NCBI GenBank assembly: GCA_965216425.1
Contig: CBDCFV010000006.1
Location: forward strand, 992,001 to 1,056,000
Source: CBDCFV01 sp965216425
Lineage (GTDB): Bacteria; Chloroflexota; Dehalococcoidia; Lucifugimonadales; UBA3495
Direction: 5' to 3'
Length of the DNA: 64,000 bases
Of the stretch, positions 33,858 to 41,976 are shown piece by piece. Below the pieces are notes generated by a model. It had not been told where the DNA came from, ran no database searches, and was given only the letters and a program-made list of their open reading frames with translations. A program made the position numbers and the translations under genes. How positions within the stretch are numbered: position 1 is the stretch's first letter; each line of letters opens with the position of its first letter.

Positions 33858-34208
33858 TAGCTGCGGCGGCCAACCACCCCGTCAGGACTACCGAATAACA
33901 AGGGCGGCAACAAGAGTCCGCCAAGCTGAAAACCAAGGTCCCCCTTACTCTTTTACGGGAGAGTAAGGGGGATTTTTTTGTTTGGACTGGAAGGCCCCCA
34001 TCTGTTCGCTCCCGTACTGCTGACCGTTATGCAACAGTGCGGATGGGACGGAACCACAACCTTGACGAGAGCCGTTAACCGATTAAATCCTGTCGGCTTT
34101 TTTCAATGAGCCTCAATGGAGGTTATGCTAGGATTGGCCCATAAATATTGGTGTGGCGTCAATAAGTCATACCATCTTGTTACGCTAATAGCGAAAGGAT
34201 TCGAATAT
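33858..34208. other. Terminator and recombinase leader
   Basis: Apart from the terminator at 33939-33978, these bases hold the 5' leader of the recombinase gene. A weak promoter-like pair (TTTCAA, 17 bases, TATGCT near 34106-34134) is visible; nothing else is supported. Confidence 0.4.
33939..33978 (+). terminator. Intrinsic terminator after thiolase-like gene
   Basis: Perfect 12-bp stem TCCCCCTTACTC (33939-33950) and GAGTAAGGGGGA (33961-33972) with a 10-base loop, running into TTTTTTT. Confidence 0.92.
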
Positions 34209-35129
34209 ATGGACCAAGCGATAAAGTCGTTTTTACAACACCTCATTGTCGAAAAAGGCTTCTCTCACAACACCTCGAACGCCTACCACAACGACCTCAC
34301 ACAGTTTTGGGACTTCTTCCAGGAACACAACAAATTCGACGCCGCCGGGGCTGCGCCCTGGCATTCCGTAGACCTGAACCTGCTAAACGATTATATCAAC
34401 GACTTGCGTGTCCGCAGGGGTTACCGGGACGCCACAACCGCACGCAAAGTGGCGGCTATCAAGTCCTTCTTCGGGTTTTTGACCGACAACAATTTTGTTG
34501 CGGAGGACCCCACTCAAGGATTGGGTTCCCCCCGGGTGGGGCGTTCGCTGCCAAAGTACTTGTCCCAGGAAGAGGTGGCAAGACTGCTGGACCAAGCCTG
34601 CCAACCGGAGACCAAAGAGGGGCAGAGGGATGCAACAATTCTCGAATTGCTCTATGCCACGGGCCTCCGGGTAGGCGAGTTGGTCTCACTGGACGTGAGC
34701 AACCTGGACTTGAACGAGTCTTACATACGGTGTTGGGGCAAAGGCTCTAAAGAGCGGATAGTATACCTGTACCCCAGGGCCTTATCGGAGTTGAAGAACT
34801 ACCTGAAACACGCGCGGAAGGCTTTGCTTGGTTCGGTAAAAGACAAAGACCAACCAGCCCTTTTCATTAACCACCGCGGCCAGCGCCTGACCCGGCAATG
34901 GGTGTGGAACATTTTGAAGTCCTACGGAGAGCGGGCAAACATCGACCAGAATATCACTCCCCATACCCTGCGTCACAGCTTTGCTACTCATCTCCTTCAA
35001 AACGGGGCGTCTCTGCGCCACGTCCAAGAATTGTTGGGCCACTCCAGCATCTCTACCACCCAAGTCTATACCCACCTTACCGACAGCCATCTCCACCGGG
35101 AGTACGAGAAAAGTCACCCACGGGCCTGA
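34209..35129 (+). CDS. xerD: XerC/XerD-type tyrosine recombinase
   Basis: A 306-residue tyrosine site-specific recombinase, of the chromosome-dimer-resolution type. The N-terminal SAM-like core-binding domain (~1-95) starts AIKSFLQHLIVEKGFSHNT. The catalytic set is complete: Arg in YATGLRVGEL, Lys in GKGSKER, HTLRHSFATH (His, Arg), LGHSSISTTQVYTH (His and the nucleophilic Tyr). ATG 34209 follows GAAAGGA; a longer upstream in-frame reading has no homology. It is not next to mobile genes, so a housekeeping Xer role is likely. C versus D cannot be assigned firmly. Confidence 0.93.
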   Translation: MDQAIKSFLQHLIVEKGFSHNTSNAYHNDLTQFWDFFQEHNKFDAAGAAPWHSVDLNLLNDYINDLRVRRGYRDATTARKVAAIKSFFGFLTDNNFVAEDPTQGLGSPRVGRSLPKYLSQEEVARLLDQACQPETKEGQRDATILELLYATGLRVGELVSLDVSNLDLNESYIRCWGKGSKERIVYLYPRALSELKNYLKHARKALLGSVKDKDQPALFINHRGQRLTRQWVWNILKSYGERANIDQNITPHTLRHSFATHLLQNGASLRHVQELLGHSSISTTQVYTHLTDSHLHREYEKSHPRA

Positions 35130-35240
35130 CACGGCAATACCGAATTTTATTTACGCCCTTCCTGGTTGATGCTCCCGGTACGGCTGATGATTTACGGCGG
35201 CAAGCAGGCGCCCAAAGCCGGTCATGCAACAACCCAGAGC

Positions 35241-35318
35241 GCCGGGGGGTGAGAAGATTGTGTAGTTTTCGGCCTATTTAGGACACAAGCTCGCACGTTT
35301 CCGACTCACCCCCCCGGC
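35241..35318 (+). ncRNA. Candidate structured RNA with three nested stems
   Basis: Outer stem GCCGGGGGGTGAG (35241-35253) pairs with CTCACCCCCCCGGC (35305-35318). Inside it TTGTGT (35258-35263) pairs with ACACAA (35283-35288), and at the apex CCTA pairs with TAGG. The strand is chosen to match the flanking genes; the structure could also form on the other strand. It is not a tRNA, since there is no TTCRANYC arm, and not an SRP RNA, since it lacks the GGTCAGG...GGAAGCAGCC core. No known family is recognised. Confidence 0.45.
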
Positions 35319-35408
35319 GGTTACCGCAGTCTTTCCGGTCAGTTATGGGACTGTCTCTAAATGTCCCAAGGCGCCGTAGACTCCCTAGTGCTTTTTACGG
35401 CAAATTAC

Positions 35409-35417
35409 TGGTATAGT
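35409..35417 (+). promoter_or_regulatory. Extended -10 promoter of the small protein-uvrC operon
   Basis: TGGTATAGT (TG-N-TATAGT) lies 77 bases before the ATG at 35494. No clear -35 is seen. Confidence 0.45.
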
Positions 35418-35493
35418 GTCTTATGTCTCCTTGAGAATCTGGGGGCATGTCGGCCCCAACGGTGGTATTTTAGGGGCCAGGAGGTAATTCCCG

Positions 35494-35850
35494 ATGCCCG
35501 GTAAAGCTCGCCGGGTTGCGTCGCGGCAAGCGCAACTCAATCGTAGAAAAAAGCAACAACGGGCCCCCAGGCCAGCCCCCGCGGTAGCAACGGCCCCGGC
35601 TTCAGGAAACGAGGCAGTCGCGTCTGAAAACGGCCTTCAAGCTGCGCCAGCCCTCGGGGCGTCGTCTCCTGTCCAGAACGCGCCCTCCACAACAGCCCCC
35701 ACCCCCGCGGCCAGGCCAGTCAGCCAAGCACGGGCTCGGAGAGAACAGACTCTGTCGACTAATTATACGGTCCCAGAGGTCCGTCGCATTCTCTTGTTTA
35801 GCAGCGTAATATTTGCGGCTATTGTTGTTTTAGGCTTCGTAGTACCCTAA
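35494..35850 (+). CDS. Small C-tail-anchored basic protein, uvrC-linked
   Basis: A 118-residue protein with a strongly basic N-terminus (KARRVASRQAQLNRRKKQQR), an Ala/Pro-rich disordered middle, and one C-terminal membrane helix (RILLFSSVIFAAIVVLGFVV). GGAGG lies nine bases upstream of the start region. Its stop overlaps the uvrC start by one base (TAATG), so translation is coupled. Topology predicts a cytoplasmic basic domain that might contact nucleic acid or ribosomes; no family is recognised. Confidence 0.75.
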   Translation: MPGKARRVASRQAQLNRRKKQQRAPRPAPAVATAPASGNEAVASENGLQAAPALGASSPVQNAPSTTAPTPAARPVSQARARREQTLSTNYTVPEVRRILLFSSVIFAAIVVLGFVVP

Positions 35851-37715
35851 TGGTACTATCCAAGTTCGAACGCCGGCTGCGCAACGCTCCGGACCGTCCC
35901 GGAGTCTATATTATGAAAGACGTCCGGGGCAACGTCCTATACGTTGGGAAAGCCAGCGTACTGAGCAACCGGCTCCGCACCTACTTCGGGTCGCCGTCCA
36001 ATCTGCCCGCCAAAATCCAGCGGATGCTGGGGCAACTCGAAGACTTCGAGTGTATCGTCACCGATACCGAGGCGGAGGCGTTGATACTTGAAAATACTCT
36101 AATCAAACGCCACAGACCCCGCTACAACGCCCGCCTCAAGGACGACAAAACCTACCCATACCTGAAAGTTGACCTCTCCGAGGACTTTCCGCGCATTTAC
36201 ATCACCCGGCGGGTGAACAACGATGGCGCTCGGTACTTCGGCCCCTTTGCCACCGCCGGCACGGTGCGTCAAACCATGGACTTGGTGAAACGGCTTTTTC
36301 CCTACCGGTCCTGCACCAAGGCCATCACCGGAAGGGACCTCCGCCCCTGCCTTGAGTACTACATCAACCGGTGCGTGGCACCCTGCACGGGATTCGCAGA
36401 CAAAGAAGACTACGCCAAGGTCATCAACCAAGTGATCCTGTTCATGGAGGGCGACACCGAAGCAGTTACCACCGACCTGAAGGAAAACATGGACAAGGCG
36501 TCCGATAACCTGGAGTACGAACGCGCAGCCGTTTTGAGAGACCGGATGCGCAGTGTGCAACGGGTGGCCGAAGAGCAGCGGATCAAGGTGGACGCCAACC
36601 CGGTCAGCGACATGGACGTCATCGCCATGACCCAGGAAGGAAAGGACACTTGGGTCGAAGTATTCTTCATCCGGCACAACAAGCTCATCGGGCGAGACCA
36701 CTTCTTTATGGACGGCGCCCAGGACGATTCTCCGAGCTTGGTACTGGGCCAGTTCATCAAGCAGTTTTACCAGTCGGCCTCGACCGTCCCGCCCCGGATA
36801 CTCGTGCAGCATCCCTTGGAAGACGAGGGGGTGATAGGGGAATGGCTCCAGCAGCGGCGAGGTGGATCTGTAAGGCTGGTGCTGCCACAGCGCGGTCAAC
36901 ACAAGAAGCTGATGAACATGGTTGCGGAGAACGCCAAGCAGGGTCTGGCCCACTACTACGTCAGGTGGCTGGACAACTCCGACGCCATCCAGGGGGCCAT
37001 GGAGGAGTTGAAGGAGGAACTCAGCCTGCCCACCGACCTCCGGCGCATGGAGTGCTACGACATCTCCCACATCCAGGGCACCAACACCGTTGGCAGCATG
37101 GTGGTCTTTGAAGACGGTACCCCCAAGCCGTCCCAATACCGGCGCTTCAAGATCAAGACGGTGGAGGGGGTTGACGATTACGAAAGCATGAGAGAGGTCT
37201 TGCGCCGCCGCTTCAAGCGTATGGCCGACGTACGGTCCAAGCAACAGGCGAGCTTGGACGAAGAACAGAAAGTCGACGAGAGTTGGGGGATTTTCCCCGA
37301 CTTGGTCCTGATTGACGGCGGCAAAGGCCAGCTTTCCGCCGCCTTGGAAGTTTTCCTTGACATGGGTCTGGACAACGTCCCGCTTGCTTCCTTGGCCAAG
37401 GAGAACGAATGGTTGTTCGTGCCTCATACGCCGGAGCCCATAATCCTGCCCCGGGACTCCAAGGCGTTGTACATGGTGCAGCGCATTCGCGACGAAGCCC
37501 ACCGGTTCGCCATCACCTATCACCGGAACCTGCGCAGCAAGAGCAGCTTGAAGTCGCCCATTGACTTGGTCACGGGCATCGGCCCCAAGCGAAAACGCAT
37601 GTTGATACGCAAGTTCGGCTCAATCAGCGGAATCAAGCAGGCCTCCATTGACGACATTGCCGCCGTTCCCGGCTTGACCCGGTCCCTGGCTATACGCCTG
37701 AAGCAGACTCTTTAG
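35850..37715 (+). CDS. uvrC: UvrABC excinuclease subunit C
   Basis: Makes both incisions in nucleotide excision repair. The 621-residue product has the GIY-YIG nuclease at residues ~15-95 (GVYIMKDVRGNVLYVGKA), the UvrBC interaction region (KENMDKASDNLEYERAAVLRDRM, ~210-235), and the RNase H-like second nuclease (MECYDISHIQGTNTVGSMVVFEDG, LVLIDGGKGQL). The tandem helix-hairpin-helix end follows (GIGPKRKRMLIRKFGS). Complete and of normal length. Coupled to the small basic membrane protein upstream. Confidence 0.97.
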   Translation: MVLSKFERRLRNAPDRPGVYIMKDVRGNVLYVGKASVLSNRLRTYFGSPSNLPAKIQRMLGQLEDFECIVTDTEAEALILENTLIKRHRPRYNARLKDDKTYPYLKVDLSEDFPRIYITRRVNNDGARYFGPFATAGTVRQTMDLVKRLFPYRSCTKAITGRDLRPCLEYYINRCVAPCTGFADKEDYAKVINQVILFMEGDTEAVTTDLKENMDKASDNLEYERAAVLRDRMRSVQRVAEEQRIKVDANPVSDMDVIAMTQEGKDTWVEVFFIRHNKLIGRDHFFMDGAQDDSPSLVLGQFIKQFYQSASTVPPRILVQHPLEDEGVIGEWLQQRRGGSVRLVLPQRGQHKKLMNMVAENAKQGLAHYYVRWLDNSDAIQGAMEELKEELSLPTDLRRMECYDISHIQGTNTVGSMVVFEDGTPKPSQYRRFKIKTVEGVDDYESMREVLRRRFKRMADVRSKQQASLDEEQKVDESWGIFPDLVLIDGGKGQLSAALEVFLDMGLDNVPLASLAKENEWLFVPHTPEPIILPRDSKALYMVQRIRDEAHRFAITYHRNLRSKSSLKSPIDLVTGIGPKRKRMLIRKFGSISGIKQASIDDIAAVPGLTRSLAIRLKQTL

Positions 37716-38103
37716 CACGTCCCGATAGGCCATTAATGGCCCGAGGCTTTCTTCCGTTCCACCCATCCATGTACCGTCATACTGAAACGTCGCCTGTACA
37801 TGGCGCGGAAACGATCGTGAAATGAGCCGGAAATGAGATGGAAATAATCCTGAAATGACTGCCGGAACCATCAGCCGTTACGCGCTGCCTCAGCATTGGA
37901 TTCACTATGACAAGGCCGCTATTCTGGAACAGTTAGTGAAAGCTAAAACCGCAGCAGGGGTGCTGCGGAAACTTTCAGAGTTGTCCCGACTGTTGGGCCG
38001 CAATAGTTAATCATCGGGCGCCTCGATCTTGTTGCTTACCTTTCAGTCGTCGGGTAGTATTTGTTATTGAAGGCCAATCGTCTCCAGGCTGTGTGTTGTG
38101 TGT
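37716..38103. other. Intergenic stretch after uvrC
   Basis: The first ~130 bases include an irregular tandem of GAAATGA-type words (37807-37857). The rest holds a possible Fic N-terminal remnant (37855-38010). No terminator with a clear T-run was seen. Confidence 0.4.
37855..38010 (+). pseudogene. Possible remnant of a Fic-family N-terminal region
   Basis: A 51-residue frame from ATG 37855 to TAA 38010. Its centre (LPQHWIHYDKAAILEQLVKA, then KTAAGVLRKLSEL) resembles the helical region preceding Fic/DOC domains (W-x-x-Y-D-x-x-x-L-x-x-L-x-x-A). No Fic motif (HPFxxGNGR) follows anywhere nearby and there is no ribosome site. It may be a deletion remnant of a Fic toxin or AMP-transferase gene. 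Confidence 0.3.
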
Positions 38104-38754
38104 ATGGTAAAGGTTTCTATTTCGTTCCCGAACAATACCCAGATAACGGTGGAGTCCGAAGACCCGGAAGTCCTGCCTGCAATGCTGGCTAAAGTGCTGC
38201 GGGAACTTCCCGGCGACTTGGTCTTCTCCCCTATTTCCCGGCGGGACCAAGCCTACCAACCACACGCGGTAGGAGTAGTCAGCGAATTAGATGGTCCGGC
38301 CCTCTCCGATGCCGATATGGAAGAATCTTCGCCGTTGGGCGAGGCCATGGCCATGGAGGCCCAGCTCAGCACATCCCAAAATGGGGCTCCGCCAGCGTTG
38401 GAACGCTACAAGGAATCCTTCACGCCCGATAGAGTAAAGGCGCAGCAAGCGGCCTACTCGGCGGCGGCCGAGTTGGCGTTCGTTCAATTTTGCCAGTCGG
38501 TCAATCCCATGGGGGACATGCGGAAGGTTGTGGTGGCCATTGAGGGAGCTGACCGGTTCCTGCAAATGACCAGCGTAGACGAACAGGAGTTGCAGACGTT
38601 GTTCGACCGGGTGGGTTGGCGCCAGCCTAACAGCTTCCCCCAGACTCTTCGCAACGCCGCCCGGAGCACATTCAGGTGGCTGGAACGAGTTCCGGGCCGC
38701 GCAGGCCACTACACGGTGACTGACTTGGGCCGGACAACCATCCTTGAAGGATAA
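38104..38754 (+). CDS. Hypothetical protein, C-terminal winged-helix-like region
   Basis: A 216-residue soluble protein I do not recognise. The N-terminus (VKVSISFPNNTQITVESEDPEVLPAMLAKVLREL) looks like a small alpha/beta domain. A polar linker follows at ~65-110. The C-terminal ~75 residues (FDRVGWRQPNSFPQTLRNAARSTFRWLERVPGRAGHYTVTDLGRTTIL) look like a winged helix in which the Arg-rich helix precedes a beta-wing. GTG 38098, two codons earlier, is an alternative start. It lies 42 bases upstream of the aldehyde dehydrogenase on the same strand. Confidence 0.7.
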   Translation: MVKVSISFPNNTQITVESEDPEVLPAMLAKVLRELPGDLVFSPISRRDQAYQPHAVGVVSELDGPALSDADMEESSPLGEAMAMEAQLSTSQNGAPPALERYKESFTPDRVKAQQAAYSAAAELAFVQFCQSVNPMGDMRKVVVAIEGADRFLQMTSVDEQELQTLFDRVGWRQPNSFPQTLRNAARSTFRWLERVPGRAGHYTVTDLGRTTILEG

Positions 38755-38796
38755 CCCTTACCCCTAGACCATACCCGGCGCATGGAGGCGAGACCC

Positions 38797-40206
38797 ATGA
38801 GGATGTACATCAACGGCCAATGGATAGACAAAGCTGAAACCATACCGGTGTTCAATCCATTTGACCAATCGGTCCTGGACACCGTTCCCCGGGGCACAGC
38901 TTCAGACGTGGACCTGGCGATCACCAGCGCGGTGCGCGGGGCGAAAGCAATGGCCAAGTTGACCGCGTATGAACGGTATGCCATTCTCCACCGCGCCGCC
39001 GAACTGATGGCGGAACGGCTGGAGGACCTGGGTCAGACTATTACCAAAGAAGAGGGCAAGGTCATCGCCGAAGGCCGGGGCGAAGTGCAACGCGCCATCC
39101 AGACCATCACCACCTCCGCCGAGGAAGCCAAGCGGCTGCACGGCGAGACGGTCCCATTGGACGCGGCACCCGGAAACGTTAACCAGTTCGGGTTTACTAT
39201 GCGGGTGCCGGTGGGCGTGGTGGCGGCCATCAGCCCGTTCAACTTCCCTCTCAACCTGGTGTGCCACAAAGTAGGGCCGGCTCTGGCCGCCGGGAACTCG
39301 GTGGTGTTGAAACCGGCAGGCGATACTCCCCTGTCCGCCTTGAAGCTCACAGAGATATTGCTGGAAGCCGGCCTTCCCGCAGAGGGTATCCAGTGCGTGA
39401 CCGGGCCGGGCGGTGAAATCGGCGACGTGCTGACCGGCGACCCCCGGGTACGCAAGATCACTTTCACCGGCAGCATGGAGATTGGGGAACGCATTTGCCG
39501 CAACGCCGGTATCAAGAAAGTAACCATGGAACTGGGATCCAACAGCCCTCTGATCATTATGTCCGATGCCGACATCGAAAAAGTGGCGGCCGCTACAGTA
39601 GCCGGCGGGTTCGCCAACGCGGGACAAGTCTGCATTTCTACCCAGCGGGTCTTTGCCGACCGCCGGATTTACGCCGATTTCCTTGACGCGTTGGTTGCCC
39701 CCACCGCAGCTTTCTCCATGGGCAATCCGTTGGATGAGGCGGTGCGCATGGGGCCGATGATCCGGGCATCCGACGCCGACCGGGTGGGCGAATGGATCAG
39801 TGAAGCGGTGCAAGGCGGCGCACGCATCTTGGTGGGCGGCGATCACGAAGGGACCATGCACGCGCCGACGGTTGTAGTTGACGCCAAGCCGGATATGAAG
39901 GTGTCGCGCGAGGAACTGTTCGGGCCGGCGGTTGCAGTCAGCGCTTTCAGCGACATCGACGAGGCTATAGCCATGGCCAACGACTCCCGATTCGGTCTGG
40001 CGGCTGGCATATTCACCCAGAACGTGGACTGGGCGATGCGGTTCGCCAAAGAGGTGGAGTCGGGCAACCTGCACATCAATTCTTCCCCCCAATGGCGCAC
40101 CGATCTGATGCCATACGGCGGGTTGAAGGACAGCGGCATGGGCAAGGAAGGCCCGGCATACGCTGTACACGAAATGACCGAGCTGAAGATGGTTGTTTTC
40201 CACTGA
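38797..40206 (+). CDS. NAD(P)-dependent aldehyde dehydrogenase
   Basis: A 469-residue ALDH-superfamily enzyme oxidising an aldehyde to an acid. Cofactor site ISPFNFPLNLVCHKVGPALAAGNSVVLKPA (~residues 138-167), FTGSMEIGERI, catalytic Glu in MELGSNSPLII, catalytic Cys in ANAGQVCISTQRVF (~residue 278), and EELFGPAVAV near 370. ATG 38797 is preceded by GGAGG; an ATG five codons earlier overlaps that ribosome site and is less likely. The substrate is probably a small hydroxy- or phospho-aldehyde; not determined. Confidence 0.93.
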   Translation: MRMYINGQWIDKAETIPVFNPFDQSVLDTVPRGTASDVDLAITSAVRGAKAMAKLTAYERYAILHRAAELMAERLEDLGQTITKEEGKVIAEGRGEVQRAIQTITTSAEEAKRLHGETVPLDAAPGNVNQFGFTMRVPVGVVAAISPFNFPLNLVCHKVGPALAAGNSVVLKPAGDTPLSALKLTEILLEAGLPAEGIQCVTGPGGEIGDVLTGDPRVRKITFTGSMEIGERICRNAGIKKVTMELGSNSPLIIMSDADIEKVAAATVAGGFANAGQVCISTQRVFADRRIYADFLDALVAPTAAFSMGNPLDEAVRMGPMIRASDADRVGEWISEAVQGGARILVGGDHEGTMHAPTVVVDAKPDMKVSREELFGPAVAVSAFSDIDEAIAMANDSRFGLAAGIFTQNVDWAMRFAKEVESGNLHINSSPQWRTDLMPYGGLKDSGMGKEGPAYAVHEMTELKMVVFH

Positions 40207-40258
40207 TAGACGGGCAACCCGACCAGGAACACAGAATTATCTTTTGGGTAGAGTCTTT

Positions 40259-40285
40259 GGATTCCCGCCTTCGCGGGAATGACGG
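40259..40285. repeat. GGGAATGACGG palindrome
   Basis: GGATTCCCGCCTTCGCGGGAATGACGG: CCCGC pairs with GCGGG around CTTC, another member of the dispersed family, in the gap between the aldehyde dehydrogenase and PIG-L genes. Confidence 0.8.
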
Positions 40286-40370
40286 TTAATGTTGGGAATG
40301 ACGTTTTGGGCGAATTGAAAGTCCCTGTTGTTGACCGGGCTAACATAACCTTAAGGACAGAAGCACGAGA

Positions 40371-41117
40371 ATGGAAATTGTAAAAGCTGCGCCGCGGAGC
40401 GCGATGGCGGTCACTCCTCACCCGGACGATTGCGAAGGGGGGTGCGGCGCTACCTTGGCAAAGTGGATTGAACAGTCAGGCACAGAGGTGGTTATAGTCC
40501 TCTGCACCAACGGCGATAAGGGCGCGACCGACCGGGACATGACGCCGGCGCGATTGGCCACCATTCGAGAGAAGGAGCAGCAGGAGGCGGCGGAGGTCAT
40601 GGGCGCCTCCGCAGTGGTGTTTTTGTCCTACCCTGACGGAGGACTGGAGGACACCCTGCTGTTCAGAAGCCAGGTAGTGCGTGCGATGCGCACCTACAAG
40701 CCGGAAGTGGTCATGTGCATCGACCCCTACCGCACCGTCAGCCACACTCACCGGGACCACCGCATGAGCGGCCAGGTTGCGCTGGACTCGGCGTTCACCT
40801 ACGCATGGAACCCCTTGCAGTTTCCGGAGCAAATCACCGAAGAGGGCTTGGAGCCGCACAAGGTCTCCCAAGCGTTCCTCTGGGGCAGCGAAAGCCCGGA
40901 CGTAGCGGTTGACGTAACGGGCTTCGTGGAGGCAAAGGCGGAATCGCTCAGCAGGCATGCCAGCCAAGTGGGCCGGAGGAGCCCCCAAGAACGGTTGGAG
41001 AGGATGGAGCTCTGGGCAAGCCGTTCGGCGGAGATGGTAGGGGTGCCGTTTTCGGAAAACTTCCGTAGGATAAGGTTCGACCTGCAATCGAAGAACTGGC
41101 GGTTTATGCACACGTAG
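40371..41117 (+). CDS. PIG-L/LmbE-family N-deacetylase
   Basis: A 248-residue zinc-dependent deacetylase. The metal motif HPDD is in AVTPHPDDCEGGCGATLAKW (~residues 16-35), and the second metal His is in SHTHRDHRMSGQVAL (~residue 124). Relatives remove acetyl groups from N-acetylglucosamine derivatives (mycothiol, bacillithiol and lipid precursors, or antibiotics). Nothing nearby fixes the substrate. Length fits the family. Confidence 0.9.
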   Translation: MEIVKAAPRSAMAVTPHPDDCEGGCGATLAKWIEQSGTEVVIVLCTNGDKGATDRDMTPARLATIREKEQQEAAEVMGASAVVFLSYPDGGLEDTLLFRSQVVRAMRTYKPEVVMCIDPYRTVSHTHRDHRMSGQVALDSAFTYAWNPLQFPEQITEEGLEPHKVSQAFLWGSESPDVAVDVTGFVEAKAESLSRHASQVGRRSPQERLERMELWASRSAEMVGVPFSENFRRIRFDLQSKNWRFMHT

Positions 41118-41193
41118 CGGAGTTTATAAGTCCGGTTCCCAGTTCCCAATCCCAATAATAGAAATCCACAGAGAAGGCACGAGTAAACGTAAC

Positions 41194-41466
41194 ATGGTCA
41201 GACGGTTCAACGAAAACCCAACCCTGTACAACCGGGCCTTGCAAATCTGGCAGATTCTCGTCTCCAAGGCCAGCAACCGTCAATCCATGACATACGGGAA
41301 TCTGTCAGATATGCTAGACGGCTCCATTATTCCCAGAGATATGGGGCGGCATCTGAACCCCATAATGCGGTATTGCCAGATAAACGGCTTGCCTCCGCTG
41401 ACTATCCTCGTAGTAAACCGAGAAACCGGAGAGCCGGGTGGGGGTTCCCAAGGAGTAATGCCATGA
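41194..41466 (+). CDS. Hypothetical protein, first part of a probably frameshifted gene
   Basis: A 90-residue protein: LYNRALQIWQILVSKASNRQSMTYGNLSDML, then GRHLNPIMRYCQINGLPPLTILVVNRETGEPGGG. The pattern resembles a family of small uncharacterised proteins of ~120 residues that end in a REQVFxxPWF...PPTxEEF segment. That expected segment is present, but in the next frame (41463-41552), and the two overlap at ATGA. So this is either a single gene with a one-base frameshift near 41455 or a coupled pair. Function unknown. Confidence 0.65.
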   Translation: MVRRFNENPTLYNRALQIWQILVSKASNRQSMTYGNLSDMLDGSIIPRDMGRHLNPIMRYCQINGLPPLTILVVNRETGEPGGGSQGVMP

Positions 41467-41552
41467 ACGCGCAGCGAGAGCAGGTCTTCAACTATCCCTG
41501 GTTCAGTATTGTCCCACCAACGCTGGAAGAATTTGAGAAAGCAGACCGATAG
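41463..41552 (+). pseudogene. C-terminal fragment belonging to the preceding small gene
   Basis: A 29-residue frame (MNAQREQVFNYPWFSIVPPT then LEEFEKADR) that overlaps the preceding stop as ATGA. It is too short to fold alone, and it completes the C-terminus expected for the protein at 41194-41466, which points to a frameshift rather than a separate gene. Confidence 0.5.
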
Positions 41553-41617
41553 CCCGGAGTCAGTTGAAAGCCTGTCCGTTCATGGTTTACCAATAGAGGA
41601 CCTCCTTAATCTCCCTT

Positions 41618-41890
41618 TTAACATTCCTCCTCTCGCATCCTCCAGCCGAAACTGTAGACGGCACGATAGCCAACTCTTACGGCGTACGTAATGGCATCAG
41701 GCTGCCGCTCTCGCAACCGCAGCACGGCAGTAATGTCGTCCTCATCAATCTCGTAGTCACCGCTCTTGACGTCTATGATGACCAGCTTCCCCTTTTCCGT
41801 GTGTTTGACCAATTCTTTTATCTGGTCACGGTAGATCGCTTGGCCAAGAGCGCCAGTCTCTTCGGTGGTGTAGCCCTCAAAAATATCCAT
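41618..41890 (-). CDS. Small hypothetical protein (intact homologue of the 13.4-kb pseudogene)
   Basis: A 90-residue soluble protein. The core LGQAIYRDQIKELVKHTEKGKLVIIDV and SGDYEIDEDDITAVLRLRERQPDAITYAVRVGYRAVYSFGWRM is shared with the broken copy at 13434-13719. It has an alternating beta-strand/helix pattern and an acidic centre. Small, repeated, and in one case decayed genes of this type are often mobile-module components such as antitoxins, but no toxin partner is next to it. Function not known to me. Confidence 0.7.
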   Translation of the reverse strand: MDIFEGYTTEETGALGQAIYRDQIKELVKHTEKGKLVIIDVKSGDYEIDEDDITAVLRLRERQPDAITYAVRVGYRAVYSFGWRMREEEC

Positions 41891-41976
41891 ATTTGTCTCC
41901 GACCCGGGTGATGGCCCAACTCTGTATCGTAACAGTACCAGTAATCCATGCTATCTGGGTTCTCCGAGTCCTGGGG

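Larger units (their letters stand above)
35130..35493. other. Intergenic stretch with structured-RNA candidate and promoter
   Basis: It contains the nested hairpin at 35241-35318 and an extended -10 promoter at 35409-35417. The remaining bases show a CCGGTC...-type short repeat but nothing else supportable. Confidence 0.45.

Noticed and set aside
34209..35129. Phage or ICE integrase
   Set aside because: No attachment repeats, excisionase or phage genes are adjacent, and the length and motifs fit housekeeping XerC/D.
35241..35318. tRNA or tmRNA
   Set aside because: The closing stem is long, but there is no TTCRANYC arm, no anticodon loop and no tmRNA resume reading frame.
36099..37523. 474-residue minus-strand open frame
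   Set aside because: Antisense to uvrC, which is complete with all motifs; His/Val-rich shadow translation.
38902..40203. 433-residue minus-strand open frame
   Set aside because: Antisense to the aldehyde dehydrogenase; no motif and Arg/His-rich.
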